A stretch of DNA of 64,000 nt, taken from the NCBI RefSeq assembly GCF_040782645.1, contig NZ_CP160403.1:1116001-1180000 (forward strand), written 5' to 3'. Under the pieces are notes generated by a model that saw only the letters and a list, made by a program, of their open reading frames with translations, did no database searches and was not told the DNA's origin. The position numbers were made by a program, and so were the translations under genes. Shown here piece after piece: positions 23,881 through 33,205 of this stretch (position 1 is the first letter of the stretch; each line of letters opens with the position of its first letter). Origin of the DNA: Streptomyces sp. HUAS ZL42. Lineage in GTDB: Bacteria; Actinomycetota; Actinomycetes; Streptomycetales; Streptomycetaceae.

Positions 23881-25407
23881 ATGAGCGCGTACGCAGGCGA
23901 TCAGAAGTCGTACTGGATCGAGACGGCACCCCCACGCGACCCGCACCCGCCCCTCGGCGCCGACGTCACGGTCGACGTGGCCGTCGCCGGTGGGGGGATC
24001 GCGGGGCTCAGCACCGCCTGGGAGCTGGCTCGCAGCGGCCGCAGCGTGGCGGTGCTCGACGCCGGCCGGATCGCCGCCGGGGTCACCGGCCACACCACCG
24101 CCAAACTCACCGCTCTGCACACCCTCATCTATGCGCGACTGCGGCGGGCACACGGGCCCGATGCCGCCATGCTGTACGCGCGGTCTCAGACGGAAGCCGT
24201 CCGTCGGGCCGCCGAGATCGCGGACGAACTGGGCATCGACTGCGACTGGGAGGAAGCGGCAGCCTTCACCTACGCCCAGGACGGAGCGGGCACCGCGAAG
24301 CTCAAGGCCGAGGCGGACGCGGCGCGCGAAGCGGGACTGCCCGCCGCCTACGTGACCGAGACGGACCTGCCGTTCCCCGTCGCGGGTGCGGTCCGCGTGA
24401 CGGAGCAGGCCCAGTTCCATCCCCGTAAGTACCTGCTGTCACTCGCCGACGACCTGATCCGGCAAGGCGCGCTGATCCACGAGGAGACGCGGGTCGTGGA
24501 CCTCAAGGAGGGCCGGCCCTGTCGTCTGATCACCGAGGCGGGGACGACGGTGACCGCCGCGGACGTCGTGGTCGCCACCCACTACCCGATCTTCGATCGC
24601 GCACTGCTCTTCACCCGGCTGGCCCCGCGCCGTGAACTCGTGCTGACCGCGCCCATCCCGGCCGATCTCGACCCGCACGGCATGTACATCACGCCGGAGC
24701 AGGACACCCGCTCGGTGCGCACCGCTCCGTACCGGGACGGACAGCGGCTCCTGGTGGTCACCGGGGAGCATTTCACGCCGGGAACCGGCGACGTGGGCAA
24801 GCGGTTCGCCCGGCTCGCCGACTGGGCCACCGAGCACTTCGGCGCGCTGTCCTTCACGCACCGCTGGGCCACGCAGGACAACGACTCCACCGACTCCGTG
24901 CCGCTCGTCGGCCCCCTCCACGCGGGAAGCCGGCACACCTATGTGGCCACGGGCTTCGGGGGCTGGGGACTGAGCGGCGGCATCATGGCGGGCCGCCTCC
25001 TCACGGATCTGATCACCGGTCAGGAGTCGCCGTGGAGCGGCCTGTACGACCCCCGGCGTGTGCGCGCGGTCGTGAGTGAGGCGCCCGCCTTCCTCAGACA
25101 CCAGGCCAATGTCGCTCGGCACTTCGTCGGGGATCGACTGCCCACTGTCTTCGCTGGCTCCGTGGACGACATCGCCCCGGGAGACGGTGCCGTCGTCCGT
25201 GTCGGCGGGCACCGGTGCGCGGCCTACCGCGACGAGAACGGGCAGCTCCACGCCGTCTCCGCGCGCTGTACCCACCTGGGCTGTCTGGTCGCCTTCAACT
25301 CGGGGGAACGGACGTGGGAGTGCCCCTGCCACGGATCCCGCTTCGACACGGACGGGAACGTGGTCCAGGGTCCGGCCACCCGGCCGCTCGAACGGCGCGA
25401 CATCTGA
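23881..25407 (+). CDS. FAD-dependent oxidoreductase fused to a Rieske 2Fe-2S domain
   Basis: 508 residues. Residues ~25-375 are a DadA/glycine-oxidase-type flavoprotein: VDVAVAGGGIAGLSTAWELA (FAD loop), GVTGHTTAKLTALH and YVATGFGGWGLSGGIMAGRL. Residues ~410-505 form a Rieske domain with both ligand motifs, CTHLGC and CPCHGS. The order of domains is that of the family annotated 'FAD-dependent oxidoreductase with Rieske C-terminus' in soil bacteria. It probably oxidises an amine or similar donor and passes electrons to the Fe-S centre; substrate unknown. Confidence 0.92.
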   Translation: MSAYAGDQKSYWIETAPPRDPHPPLGADVTVDVAVAGGGIAGLSTAWELARSGRSVAVLDAGRIAAGVTGHTTAKLTALHTLIYARLRRAHGPDAAMLYARSQTEAVRRAAEIADELGIDCDWEEAAAFTYAQDGAGTAKLKAEADAAREAGLPAAYVTETDLPFPVAGAVRVTEQAQFHPRKYLLSLADDLIRQGALIHEETRVVDLKEGRPCRLITEAGTTVTAADVVVATHYPIFDRALLFTRLAPRRELVLTAPIPADLDPHGMYITPEQDTRSVRTAPYRDGQRLLVVTGEHFTPGTGDVGKRFARLADWATEHFGALSFTHRWATQDNDSTDSVPLVGPLHAGSRHTYVATGFGGWGLSGGIMAGRLLTDLITGQESPWSGLYDPRRVRAVVSEAPAFLRHQANVARHFVGDRLPTVFAGSVDDIAPGDGAVVRVGGHRCAAYRDENGQLHAVSARCTHLGCLVAFNSGERTWECPCHGSRFDTDGNVVQGPATRPLERRDI

Positions 25408-25478
25408 GATCAGTACCGGCCGCGCTGCGGGGTACTCGGCGCACGCGCTGATCAGACCACTACGAGGAAGGCGCAACG

Positions 25479-25937
25479 ATGAGCACAGTGAAGGAATCGG
25501 TCGAGGTCGAGGTCCCGGTCCGCACCGCATACAACCAGTGGACCCAGTTCGAGGAGTTCCCGAGCTTCATGGAGGGCGTCGAGCAGGTGTCACAGCTCGA
25601 CGACGTCCACAACCACTGGACCACCAAGATCGGCGGTGTACGGCGGGAGTTCGACACCGAAATCGTCGACCAGCTCCCGGACGAGAGGATCACCTGGCGC
25701 ACGATCAGCGGCGACACCCAGCAGAGGGGCATGGTCCGCTTCCAGAGCCTGGACCCCACGCACACCCGCGTGGAGCTCACCATGGACGTCGAACCGAGTG
25801 GGGCGGCGGAGAAGACCGGCGACTGGCTCGGAATGATCGATCGACGGGTCAAGGGTGACATGCGGCGTTTCAAGGAGTTCATCGAGGAGCGCGGCGGCGA
25901 ATCCGGTTCGTGGCGCGGCCGTGTCACTCCGGGATGA
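25479..25937 (+). CDS. SRPBCC-family protein (polyketide cyclase/dehydrase-like)
   Basis: 152 residues, ATG after GAAGG. The START/Bet-v1-like fold is indicated by VKESVEVEVPVRTAYNQWTQ, FEEFPSFMEGVEQVSQLDD, the basic HNHWTTKIGGVRREFDTEIV and ITWRTISGDTQQRGMVRFQ. Stand-alone copies of this subgroup usually accompany stress genes and bind an unknown hydrophobic ligand. It lies 71 bases after the FAD-Rieske gene on the same strand, and may be cotranscribed. Confidence 0.88.
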   Translation: MSTVKESVEVEVPVRTAYNQWTQFEEFPSFMEGVEQVSQLDDVHNHWTTKIGGVRREFDTEIVDQLPDERITWRTISGDTQQRGMVRFQSLDPTHTRVELTMDVEPSGAAEKTGDWLGMIDRRVKGDMRRFKEFIEERGGESGSWRGRVTPG

Positions 25938-26316
25938 GAACGCCTTCTCCCGCCGGCAGCCGTCCGGCGGTCCGGTCGTTCACGTCGGCCAGTGGCCGCG
26001 CCATCGCGTGGTCACTGGCCTGCCGCATGCCGGGCGCCGCGGTCGAGTCAGCCTTCCACGCCGGCGGCGTCATGGGCCGCCCCCTCCGCCGACGACATCC
26101 GCACCCTGCTCACAGAGGCCCTCCACGGCACCCTCGCTCCCCCTGATCGAACGTGAACGCTCCGGGGCCACACCAAGGGCTCCGGATCGTCCGATGCCGC
26201 CCGGGCATCCCGAGTCGCTCCTCCCCCTTCCCTCACCGCCCGGGTGCGAGGCAAGGTGCTCGTGGCGCATTCTTGCTGTGTCGCCCACTCGGCGGCGCAC
26301 GGACGAGGTAAGGCCG
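25938..26316. other. Intergenic stretch without a supported gene
   Basis: About 380 bases between the SRPBCC gene and the first SpoIIE phosphatase. Several frames are open but none has a Streptomyces-like codon pattern together with a ribosome binding site. It probably contains the phosphatase promoter; I could not place it. Confidence 0.5.
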
Positions 26317-28827
26317 ATGACTGGGAGCGCCAGGGGCGAGAACGGGACGCCCGGGCGGCTGGCCCCGCTGCTGACCGAGGCCGTGGCAACGGCGATCAGC
26401 GCAGCCGGCGGCCACTCCGGGGGCGTCTACCTGCGCTCGAGCACGCCAGGACTGCTGCGGCTCGGCGTACTCGCCGGGCTGCCCGGGTCCCTGTTCCGGC
26501 CCTGGTGGCGCGTGCACGTCGACCGCCGCTATCCGGTTGCCGACACCTACCGCCTGGGTGTTCAGGTGGTTCTGCCGAACGGCACGGAGACCATGCGCCG
26601 CTACCCCCAGCTCGCGGCCGGGCTGCCCTATCCGTTCGGGTCCCTCTATGTGCCCATCACGCACGCGGGCACGACCTACGGCGTCCTGACCGTGCTGCGC
26701 CCGGCCGTCCCGGACGTCGCCGAGGTGCTGGTCGAGCGCGACCGCACCGTGCAGGTGGCCGAGCGCCTGGGCGCGGCGCTGCGCCGACTCGAGTCCGGCG
26801 GACCGCCCGTCACCTGGGACGACGAGCCGCTGTGCGTGCGCTCGCCGGCCACGAGCGGCTCCGCCGCCGCTCGCGTGGCGGGATTCTCCTGGGACCCGGC
26901 GACCGGAGAGTTCATGGCCGATGAGGTCCTGCCCGCCCTGCTGGGCCTGCCGCCCGGCCGCACGCTCACCTGCGTGGAGGAGCTCGCCGACGCCGTCACC
27001 CCCGACGTACTGCACCTGCTGCGGCAGACGGCCGGCGGAAAGCCGCCCTCCCTGCCGCTGCATGTGCGTGCGGCCGACGGTGCGCTGCGGCTGATGCAGT
27101 TGTGGGGGCCGCGGGTCCCGCCCGGTTCACCGTCCGGCGCCCATGCGGTCGGCGGAGTCGTCCTCGAACCGGGCCCGGGTGCGGCGGCGGACGCGGCGGC
27201 CGACCTGCTTCCGGACGCCGTGTTCGGCCTGGACCGGCTGGGAACGATCGTCTACGCCAATGAACGGGCGGCCCAGGTGCTGCGCCGGCCACCCGGCGAG
27301 CTCCTCGGCCGGGCGCTGTGGGACGGCGTGCCGTGGCTGAACCAGCCCGCCTGCGAGGAGTACCTGCGCGCGGCGCTGCTGGCGCCCACGCCCGTGCACT
27401 TCCACGTGCGACGGCCGCCGCACGCCGCACAGCACGAGCCCGACCCGCGGTCCCCCGACGGCGACTGGCTGGCCGTGTCGGTGTATCCCGGCCCCGACAT
27501 CCTGTCCTGCACCGTCCGCACCTCCGACCGCGTGTCCGACGCCGGTTCACCTCCCACGCACGACTCCGAGGCCGTGCGGACCGCGGACGCCCTGACGGCG
27601 CCGGTGTACCGGCCCATCGCCCTCGCCATCGCCCTCACCGAGGCCGTCACCGCACGGCAGGTCTCCGCCGTGGTCATGCAGGAGCTGCTGCCGGCCTTCG
27701 GCGGCCGCCGGCTCGCCATCTACCTGCTGCAGGAGCGGCATCTGTATCTGGCGTGGGACACCGGCTTCCCCGAGGGGTTCCTCACTCCCTTCGAGGGGGT
27801 GGGGCTGGACGCGCACCTGCCCGGCGTCGAGACGCTCACCACCGGACGCCCGATGTTCTTCGACTCGATGCAGGAGCTGCGCACCGCCTATCCCGGCATC
27901 CCGCTGGACGCCGAGGAGGGAGCCCGTGCCTTCCTGCCGCTGATCGCCTCCGGGCGCCCGGTCGGCTCCTGCATCCTCGGCTTCGACCGGCCCCGCAGTT
28001 TCAGCCCCCGGGAGCGCTCCGTGCTGACCGCGCTGGCCGGGCTGATCGCCCACGCGATGGAGAAGGCGCAGCGCTACGACACCGAGGCCGCCCTGGCCCG
28101 CGGACTGCAGCAGGCCCTGCTCCCGCGGCGCCTGTCGACGCATCCGCGGGTCGAGACCGCCGGCCGGTACCTGCCGGGCACCCAGGGCATGGACGTCGGC
28201 GGGGACTGGTACGACGTCGTCGAAAGCGGGAACGGGCTGGCGCTGGTCATCGGCGACGTCCAGGGGCACGGGGTGCAGGCGGCCGCGACGATGGGTCAAC
28301 TACGCAGTGCCGTACGGGCGTTCGCGGTCGGTGACCATACGCCGGAGGAAGTCATGAGGGGCACCAACCACCTCCTCATCGACCTGGACCCCGGCCAGTT
28401 CGCCAGCTGCTGCTACGTACGCCTGGATCCCGTGACCGGCCTGGCCAGGGCCGCCCGCGCGGGACACCTGCCGCCCCTGCTGCGCGATCCGGACGGCCAC
28501 ACCCACCTCGTGGACATCCCCGGCGGCATGGTGCTCGGCGTGGACCCGCAGGCCCAGTACCCGATGACCGAACTGCGTCTGGAGCCCGGCGCCATCCTGG
28601 CCCTCTACACCGACGGCCTCGTCGAGCGCCCCGGCGGCGACATCGACGACGGCATCACGGCGCTGCGCGTGGCCCTCTCGAAGGTCGGTGCCCGCGACGA
28701 CCGCGCCGCAGGCCGCTCCCTGGCGGGCGTCGCCGACCGGCTCACCGCGACGGCACGACACACTGCCGACCGCCCGGACGACATCGCGCTCCTTCTGGCG
28801 ACCCGTCGTCCCGGGCCTGAGAGTTGA
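26317..28827 (+). CDS. SpoIIE-type PP2C phosphatase with GAF and PAS sensor domains
   Basis: 836 residues from MTGSARGENGTPGRLAPLLT (AGGTAAGG upstream); the frame is open further up but has no better start. Layout: N-terminal GAF-like domain (~15-160), a PAS domain near 290-350 (LLPDAVFGLDRLGTIVYANE), a second GAF domain near 430-580 (SAVVMQELLPAFGGRRLAIY), then SpoIIE/PP2C from ~590: LARGLQQALLPRRL, DVGGDWYDVVESGNGLALVI, GDVQGHGVQAAATMGQLRSA, ALYTDGLVERPGGDIDDGI. It should dephosphorylate a STAS anti-sigma antagonist in response to a cytosolic signal. No membrane segment. Confidence 0.9.
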   Translation: MTGSARGENGTPGRLAPLLTEAVATAISAAGGHSGGVYLRSSTPGLLRLGVLAGLPGSLFRPWWRVHVDRRYPVADTYRLGVQVVLPNGTETMRRYPQLAAGLPYPFGSLYVPITHAGTTYGVLTVLRPAVPDVAEVLVERDRTVQVAERLGAALRRLESGGPPVTWDDEPLCVRSPATSGSAAARVAGFSWDPATGEFMADEVLPALLGLPPGRTLTCVEELADAVTPDVLHLLRQTAGGKPPSLPLHVRAADGALRLMQLWGPRVPPGSPSGAHAVGGVVLEPGPGAAADAAADLLPDAVFGLDRLGTIVYANERAAQVLRRPPGELLGRALWDGVPWLNQPACEEYLRAALLAPTPVHFHVRRPPHAAQHEPDPRSPDGDWLAVSVYPGPDILSCTVRTSDRVSDAGSPPTHDSEAVRTADALTAPVYRPIALAIALTEAVTARQVSAVVMQELLPAFGGRRLAIYLLQERHLYLAWDTGFPEGFLTPFEGVGLDAHLPGVETLTTGRPMFFDSMQELRTAYPGIPLDAEEGARAFLPLIASGRPVGSCILGFDRPRSFSPRERSVLTALAGLIAHAMEKAQRYDTEAALARGLQQALLPRRLSTHPRVETAGRYLPGTQGMDVGGDWYDVVESGNGLALVIGDVQGHGVQAAATMGQLRSAVRAFAVGDHTPEEVMRGTNHLLIDLDPGQFASCCYVRLDPVTGLARAARAGHLPPLLRDPDGHTHLVDIPGGMVLGVDPQAQYPMTELRLEPGAILALYTDGLVERPGGDIDDGITALRVALSKVGARDDRAAGRSLAGVADRLTATARHTADRPDDIALLLATRRPGPES

Positions 28828-28922
28828 AGGGTGAACTGACCGGGCCCTTGTGAGCGGAAGCATCCCTGTCACCGTGTGTGACGCCCCTCGCCTCCTGGGT
28901 CCCGGCAGTGTAGACATGGCTC

Positions 28923-31643
28923 ATGGTCCGCCTATCGGGTCGACCCGAGTTCCGGTCACCCCGTTCTCGCCGCGGTCTGCGCACCCCGCGCACACCGGAC
29001 CGCGCCCGCAAGGCTCTCGCCGGGCGCAGCGTCGCCGGACAGGTGTTCGTCCTGCAGGTGGTCATCGTGCTGCTGCTGGTCGTCGCCGCGGCGGTGGCGC
29101 TGCTGCTGCAGGTGCGGCACGACACCGACCGGGAGGCCCGCAACCGTTCGCTCGCCGTCGCCGAGACGTTCGCCAACGCCCCCGGCACCCGCGAGGCGTT
29201 GAGCAGTCCCGACCCGACGGCCGTGCTGCAACCGCGGGCGGAGGCGGCCCGCAAGACGTCGGAGGTCGACTTCATCGTCGTCATGAACACCGACGGGATC
29301 CGCTACACCCACCCCAAACCCGACCGCATCGGAAAGAAGTTCGTCGGGGACATCGGGCCCGCCCTGGCCGGCGAGAGCACGACGGAGGAGATCACGGGGA
29401 CCATCGGGCGGCTGGTGCAGGCCGTGGTACCGATCAAGGATCCGGACGGCAAGGTCGTGGGCCTGGTGTCGGCCGGGATCACGACGGCACACGTGGGCGG
29501 GGCCGCGGACCAGCAGCTGCCCGTCGTGCTGTTCGCGGCGGCCGTGGGACTCGCCCTGGCCACCGCGGGGACGGCGCTGGTGAGCAGACGGCTGCTGCGC
29601 CAGACCCACGGCCTGGGCCCGGGCGAGATGACGCGGATGTACGAACACCACGACGCGGTGCTGCACTCCGTACGGGAAGGAGTGATCATCGTCGGCGACG
29701 AGGGCGACCTGCTCCTCGCCAACGACGAGGCACGCCGCCTGCTCCACCTGCCCGAGGACGCCGAGCGGCGGCAGGTGCTCGACCTCGGCCTCGACCCGGG
29801 CACCGCCGAGCTGCTCGCCTCGGGGCGCGTGGTCACCGACGAGGTTCACCTGGTGGGTGGCCGGCTGCTGGCCGTCAACCAGCGGCCCACCCATTTGAAG
29901 GGCGGCCCTGACGGCAGCGTCGCCACGCTCCGCGACTCCACCGAGCTGCGGGCCCTGTCCGGCCGGGCGGAGGCGGCACGGGAGCGCCTCAGCATGCTCT
30001 ACGACGCGGGCTCGGGCGTCGGAACCAGCCTGGACGTGACCCGCACCGCCGAGGAACTGACCGAGCTGGCCGTTCCCCGGTTCGCGGACTTCGCCACCGT
30101 GGACCTCTTCGACGCCGTCCTCGCCGGTGAGGAGCCGGACGGGGCGACCGATCTGCGGCGCACCGCGTTCAGCGGCATCCGCAAGGACGCGCCCCTGTAC
30201 GGGGTGGGCGAGCGGATCCGGTTCGTCGCGTCCTCCCCGCAGGCCCGCAGCCTCCGCACCGGTGAGGCCGTCGTGGAGCCACGCCTGAGCGAGGCCTCCG
30301 GCTGGCTCGCCCAGGACCGGGAGCGCACCGAGCAGGTGGTGGCGTACGGCATCCATTCCCTCATCGCGGTGCCGCTGCAGGCAGGGGCACTGGTGCTGGG
30401 TGTGGTCAGCTTCTGGCGCTGCGCGAAGGAGGAGCCCTTCGACACCGAGGAGGTCGCCCTCGCGGAGGAGCTGGCGGCCCGGGCGGCGGTCTCCATCGAC
30501 AACGCGCGGCGCTACACGCGCGAGCACAGCATGGCGGTGACGTTGCAGCGCAGTCTGCTGCCGCGCAGCCTGCCCGAGCAGAGCGCGCTGGACCTCGCGT
30601 ACCGGTACCTGCCGGCGCAGGCCGGCGTCGGCGGGGACTGGTTCGACGTCCTGCCGCTCTCCGGCGCACGGGTGGCGCTGGTCGTGGGGGACGTCGTCGG
30701 GCACGGGCTGCACGCAGCGGCCACCATGGGGCGCCTGCGGACGGCGGTGCACAACTTCTCCGCGCTGGACCTGGCGCCCGACGAACTCCTCGCGCTCCTC
30801 GACGAACTCGTCTCCCGGATAGACCAGGACGAGCGGACCGAGGGCGGCAGCGCGCCCATCACGGGCGCCACCTGCCTGTACGCGGTCTACGACCCCGTGT
30901 CCCGGCGCTGCACCCTGGCCCGCGCGGGACACCCGCCGCCGGCCCTGGTCGGGGCCGACGGCGGCGTCGCGTTCCTCGAAGTGCCGGCCGGTCCGCCGCT
31001 GGGTGTGGGAGGCCTTCCCTTCGAGACGGCGGACCTGCAGCTCGACGAGGGCAGCAGGCTGGTCCTCTACACGGACGGGCTCGTGGAGGACCGCGACCGG
31101 GACATCGACACCGGGCTCGAACTGCTGGGTTCCGCCCTGGCCAGGTCGGGCCGGTCGCCCGAGGACACCTGCCGGGTCGTACTCGACGCGCTGCTTCCCG
31201 CCCGGCCGACCGACGACGTCGCCCTGATCGTCGCCCGCACCCGGGCGCTGGGCGCCGACCGGGTCGCCGAGTGGCAGGTACCGATGGACCCGGCTGCCGT
31301 GAAGACCGTGCGGGACTCGGTCAACGGGAAGCTGGCGGAGTGGGGCCTGGACGAGCTGGTCTTCGCCACCGAGCTGATCCTGAGTGAACTGGTCACCAAC
31401 GCGATCCGGTACGGCGGGAGCCCCGTGCACGTCCGGGTCATGCGTGACCACAGCCTGATCTGCGAGGTCTTCGACAGCAGCAGCACCTCACCGCACCTGC
31501 GGCACGCGGCCATGACCGACGAGGGCGGGCGCGGCCTGTTCCTCGTGGCCCAGCTCGCCGAACGCTGGGGCACCCGCTACACATCCACCGGCAAGATCAT
31601 CTGGGCCGAGCAGCCGCTGCCCCGACCGCAGTCGGCTCTATAA
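28923..31643 (+). CDS. Membrane sensor SpoIIE phosphatase with C-terminal HATPase (anti-sigma kinase) domain
   Basis: 906 residues. A basic N-terminus and a membrane helix (VFVLQVVIVLLLVVAAAVAL) precede an extracellular single-Cache-like sensor (~65-195, with DFIVVMNTDGIRYTHPKPDR as in DcuS/CitA), a second helix, PAS (~240-330), GAF (~357-520), SpoIIE phosphatase (~545-765: GVGGDWFDVLPLSGARVALV, GDVVGHGLHAAATMGRLRTA) and a GHKL/HATPase domain (~780-900: ELILSELVTNAIRYGGSPVH). Phosphatase and kinase of a partner switch thus lie in one chain, coupled to an extracellular ligand. Confidence 0.92.
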   Translation: MVRLSGRPEFRSPRSRRGLRTPRTPDRARKALAGRSVAGQVFVLQVVIVLLLVVAAAVALLLQVRHDTDREARNRSLAVAETFANAPGTREALSSPDPTAVLQPRAEAARKTSEVDFIVVMNTDGIRYTHPKPDRIGKKFVGDIGPALAGESTTEEITGTIGRLVQAVVPIKDPDGKVVGLVSAGITTAHVGGAADQQLPVVLFAAAVGLALATAGTALVSRRLLRQTHGLGPGEMTRMYEHHDAVLHSVREGVIIVGDEGDLLLANDEARRLLHLPEDAERRQVLDLGLDPGTAELLASGRVVTDEVHLVGGRLLAVNQRPTHLKGGPDGSVATLRDSTELRALSGRAEAARERLSMLYDAGSGVGTSLDVTRTAEELTELAVPRFADFATVDLFDAVLAGEEPDGATDLRRTAFSGIRKDAPLYGVGERIRFVASSPQARSLRTGEAVVEPRLSEASGWLAQDRERTEQVVAYGIHSLIAVPLQAGALVLGVVSFWRCAKEEPFDTEEVALAEELAARAAVSIDNARRYTREHSMAVTLQRSLLPRSLPEQSALDLAYRYLPAQAGVGGDWFDVLPLSGARVALVVGDVVGHGLHAAATMGRLRTAVHNFSALDLAPDELLALLDELVSRIDQDERTEGGSAPITGATCLYAVYDPVSRRCTLARAGHPPPALVGADGGVAFLEVPAGPPLGVGGLPFETADLQLDEGSRLVLYTDGLVEDRDRDIDTGLELLGSALARSGRSPEDTCRVVLDALLPARPTDDVALIVARTRALGADRVAEWQVPMDPAAVKTVRDSVNGKLAEWGLDELVFATELILSELVTNAIRYGGSPVHVRVMRDHSLICEVFDSSSTSPHLRHAAMTDEGGRGLFLVAQLAERWGTRYTSTGKIIWAEQPLPRPQSAL

Positions 31644-31705
31644 ACACACCTTCGCCAACCCATAAACCAGCCTTATGAGCTCATAGGTCGGACCCGCGTA
31701 CCGAC

Positions 31706-31724
31706 TTAGGCTTGCCTTAATTTA
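31706..31724 (+). promoter_or_regulatory. Candidate DmdR/IdeR iron box
   Basis: ttaggcttgccttaattta matches about 12 of 19 positions of the actinobacterial iron box TTAGGTTAGGCTAACCTAA, and a second TTAGGC follows at once (31722-31727). It lies ~47 bases before the ferredoxin-NADP reductase start, where a DmdR1 repressor could block the promoter under iron-replete conditions. Confidence 0.38.
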
Positions 31725-31770
31725 GGCTTCCCGACGAGTCGCCCCGTCCTCGCTCGAAGGGAACCTGATC

Positions 31771-33135
31771 ATGCCCCGCCCCCTGCGGGTAGCCATTGTC
31801 GGAGCCGGCCCCGCCGGGATATACGCCGCCGACGCGCTGCTCAAGTCCGATGTGGCCGCCGACCCGGGTGTGTCCATCGACCTCTTCGAGCGCATGCCGG
31901 CCCCGTTCGGACTGATCCGTTACGGCGTCGCCCCGGACCACCCCCGCATCAAGGGCATCATCACGGCCCTCCACCAAGTGCTCGACAAGCCGCAGATCCG
32001 GCTCTTCGGCAACGTCGACTACCCCACCGACATCAGCCTGGACGACCTGCGTGCCTTCTACGACGCGGTCATCTTCTCCACCGGTGCGACGGCCGACCGC
32101 GAACTGCCCGTCCCGGGCATCGACCTGGACGGCTCCTACGGCGCGGCGGACTTCGTCTCCTGGTACGACGGGCACCCGGACGTTGCGCGCACCTGGCCGC
32201 TGGAGGCGGAGAAGGTCGCGGTCCTCGGCGTCGGCAACGTCGCACTCGACGTGGCGCGCATCCTGGCCAAGACGGCCGACGAACTCCTGCCCACGGAGAT
32301 CCCGCCGAACGTCTACGCCGGTCTGAAGGCCAACAAGGCCCTGGAGGTCCACGTCTTCGGCCGCCGCGGCCCCGCGCAGGCGAAGTTCAGCCCGATGGAG
32401 CTGCGGGAGCTGGACCACTCCCCCAACATCGAGGTCATCGTCGACCCCGAGGACATCGACTACGACGAGGGCTCCATCGCCACCCGGCGCGGCAACAAGC
32501 AGGCCGACATGGTCGCCAAGACCCTGGAGAACTGGGCCATCCGCGACGTCGGCGACCGCCCGCACAAGCTGTTCCTGCACTTCTTCGAGTCTCCGTCCGA
32601 GGTCCTCGGCGAGGACGGCAAGGTCGTCGGGCTGCGCACCGAGCGCACCGCCCTCGACGGCACCGGCAACGTCAAGGGCACCGGCAAGTTCACCGACTGG
32701 GACGTCACCGCGATCTACCGCGCCGTCGGCTACCTCTCCGAGAAGCTGCCCAAGCTGCCCTGGGACATCGAGTCCGGCACGGTCCCGGACGAGGGCGGCC
32801 GGGTCATCGAGGAGGGCGGCGCGCACCTGCAGTCGGTGTACGTCACCGGCTGGATCCGGCGCGGCCCGGTGGGCCTGATCGGCCACACCAAGGGAGACGC
32901 CAACGAGACGGTGGCGAACCTGCTGGACGACCACGCAGGCGGCCGTCTGCAGACGCCCGCTTCGCCCGAGCCGGAGGCCGTGGACGCGTTCCTCGCCGAG
33001 CGCAGCGTCCGCTTCACCACCTGGGAGGGCTGGTACAAGCTGGACGCCGCGGAGAAGGCACTGGGCGAGCCGCAGGGCCGCGAGCGCGAGAAGATCGTCG
33101 AGCGTGAGGACATGCTCAAGGCGAGCGGCGCGTAA
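31771..33135 (+). CDS. fprA: Ferredoxin/adrenodoxin-type NADP+ reductase
   Basis: 454 residues. FAD motif LRVAIVGAGPAGIYAADALL, LFERMPAPFGLIRYGVAPDH (adrenodoxin-reductase hallmark), IFSTGATADRELPVPGIDLD, NADPH motif VAVLGVGNVALDVARILAKT with HVFGRRGPAQAKFSPMELRE, and VTGWIRRGPVGLIGHTKGDA near the end. It moves electrons from NADPH to ferredoxin, feeding P450s, siderophore iron release or Fe-S assembly. A possible iron box precedes it. Monocistronic, closed by a strong convergent terminator. Confidence 0.95.
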   Translation: MPRPLRVAIVGAGPAGIYAADALLKSDVAADPGVSIDLFERMPAPFGLIRYGVAPDHPRIKGIITALHQVLDKPQIRLFGNVDYPTDISLDDLRAFYDAVIFSTGATADRELPVPGIDLDGSYGAADFVSWYDGHPDVARTWPLEAEKVAVLGVGNVALDVARILAKTADELLPTEIPPNVYAGLKANKALEVHVFGRRGPAQAKFSPMELRELDHSPNIEVIVDPEDIDYDEGSIATRRGNKQADMVAKTLENWAIRDVGDRPHKLFLHFFESPSEVLGEDGKVVGLRTERTALDGTGNVKGTGKFTDWDVTAIYRAVGYLSEKLPKLPWDIESGTVPDEGGRVIEEGGAHLQSVYVTGWIRRGPVGLIGHTKGDANETVANLLDDHAGGRLQTPASPEPEAVDAFLAERSVRFTTWEGWYKLDAAEKALGEPQGREREKIVEREDMLKASGA

Positions 33136-33148
33136 GCGGGTTCGGCCG

Positions 33149-33202
33149 GAGCAGAGCCGACGGGCCCGGAGGCGGACGCCTCCGGGCCCGTCGGCTCTGC
33201 TC
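33149..33202. terminator. Bidirectional terminator between fprA and the kinase
   Basis: A perfect 25-bp inverted repeat (33149-33173 with 33178-33202) around a ggac loop, beginning gagcagagccgacgggcccg. It lies between convergent stop codons and should terminate transcription from both sides. This is an unusually long perfect stem. Confidence 0.92.
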
Positions 33203-33205
33203 AGC

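Noticed and set aside
25938..26316. Possible C-terminal gene fragment (APSADDIRTLLTEALHG-like reading)
   Set aside because: Too short, no family recognised, and no partner fragment upstream; likely chance in GC-rich DNA.
28956..31451. 831-codon minus-strand ORF opposite the second SpoIIE phosphatase
   Set aside because: Antisense of a clear domain protein; no recognisable motif and shadow-type composition.
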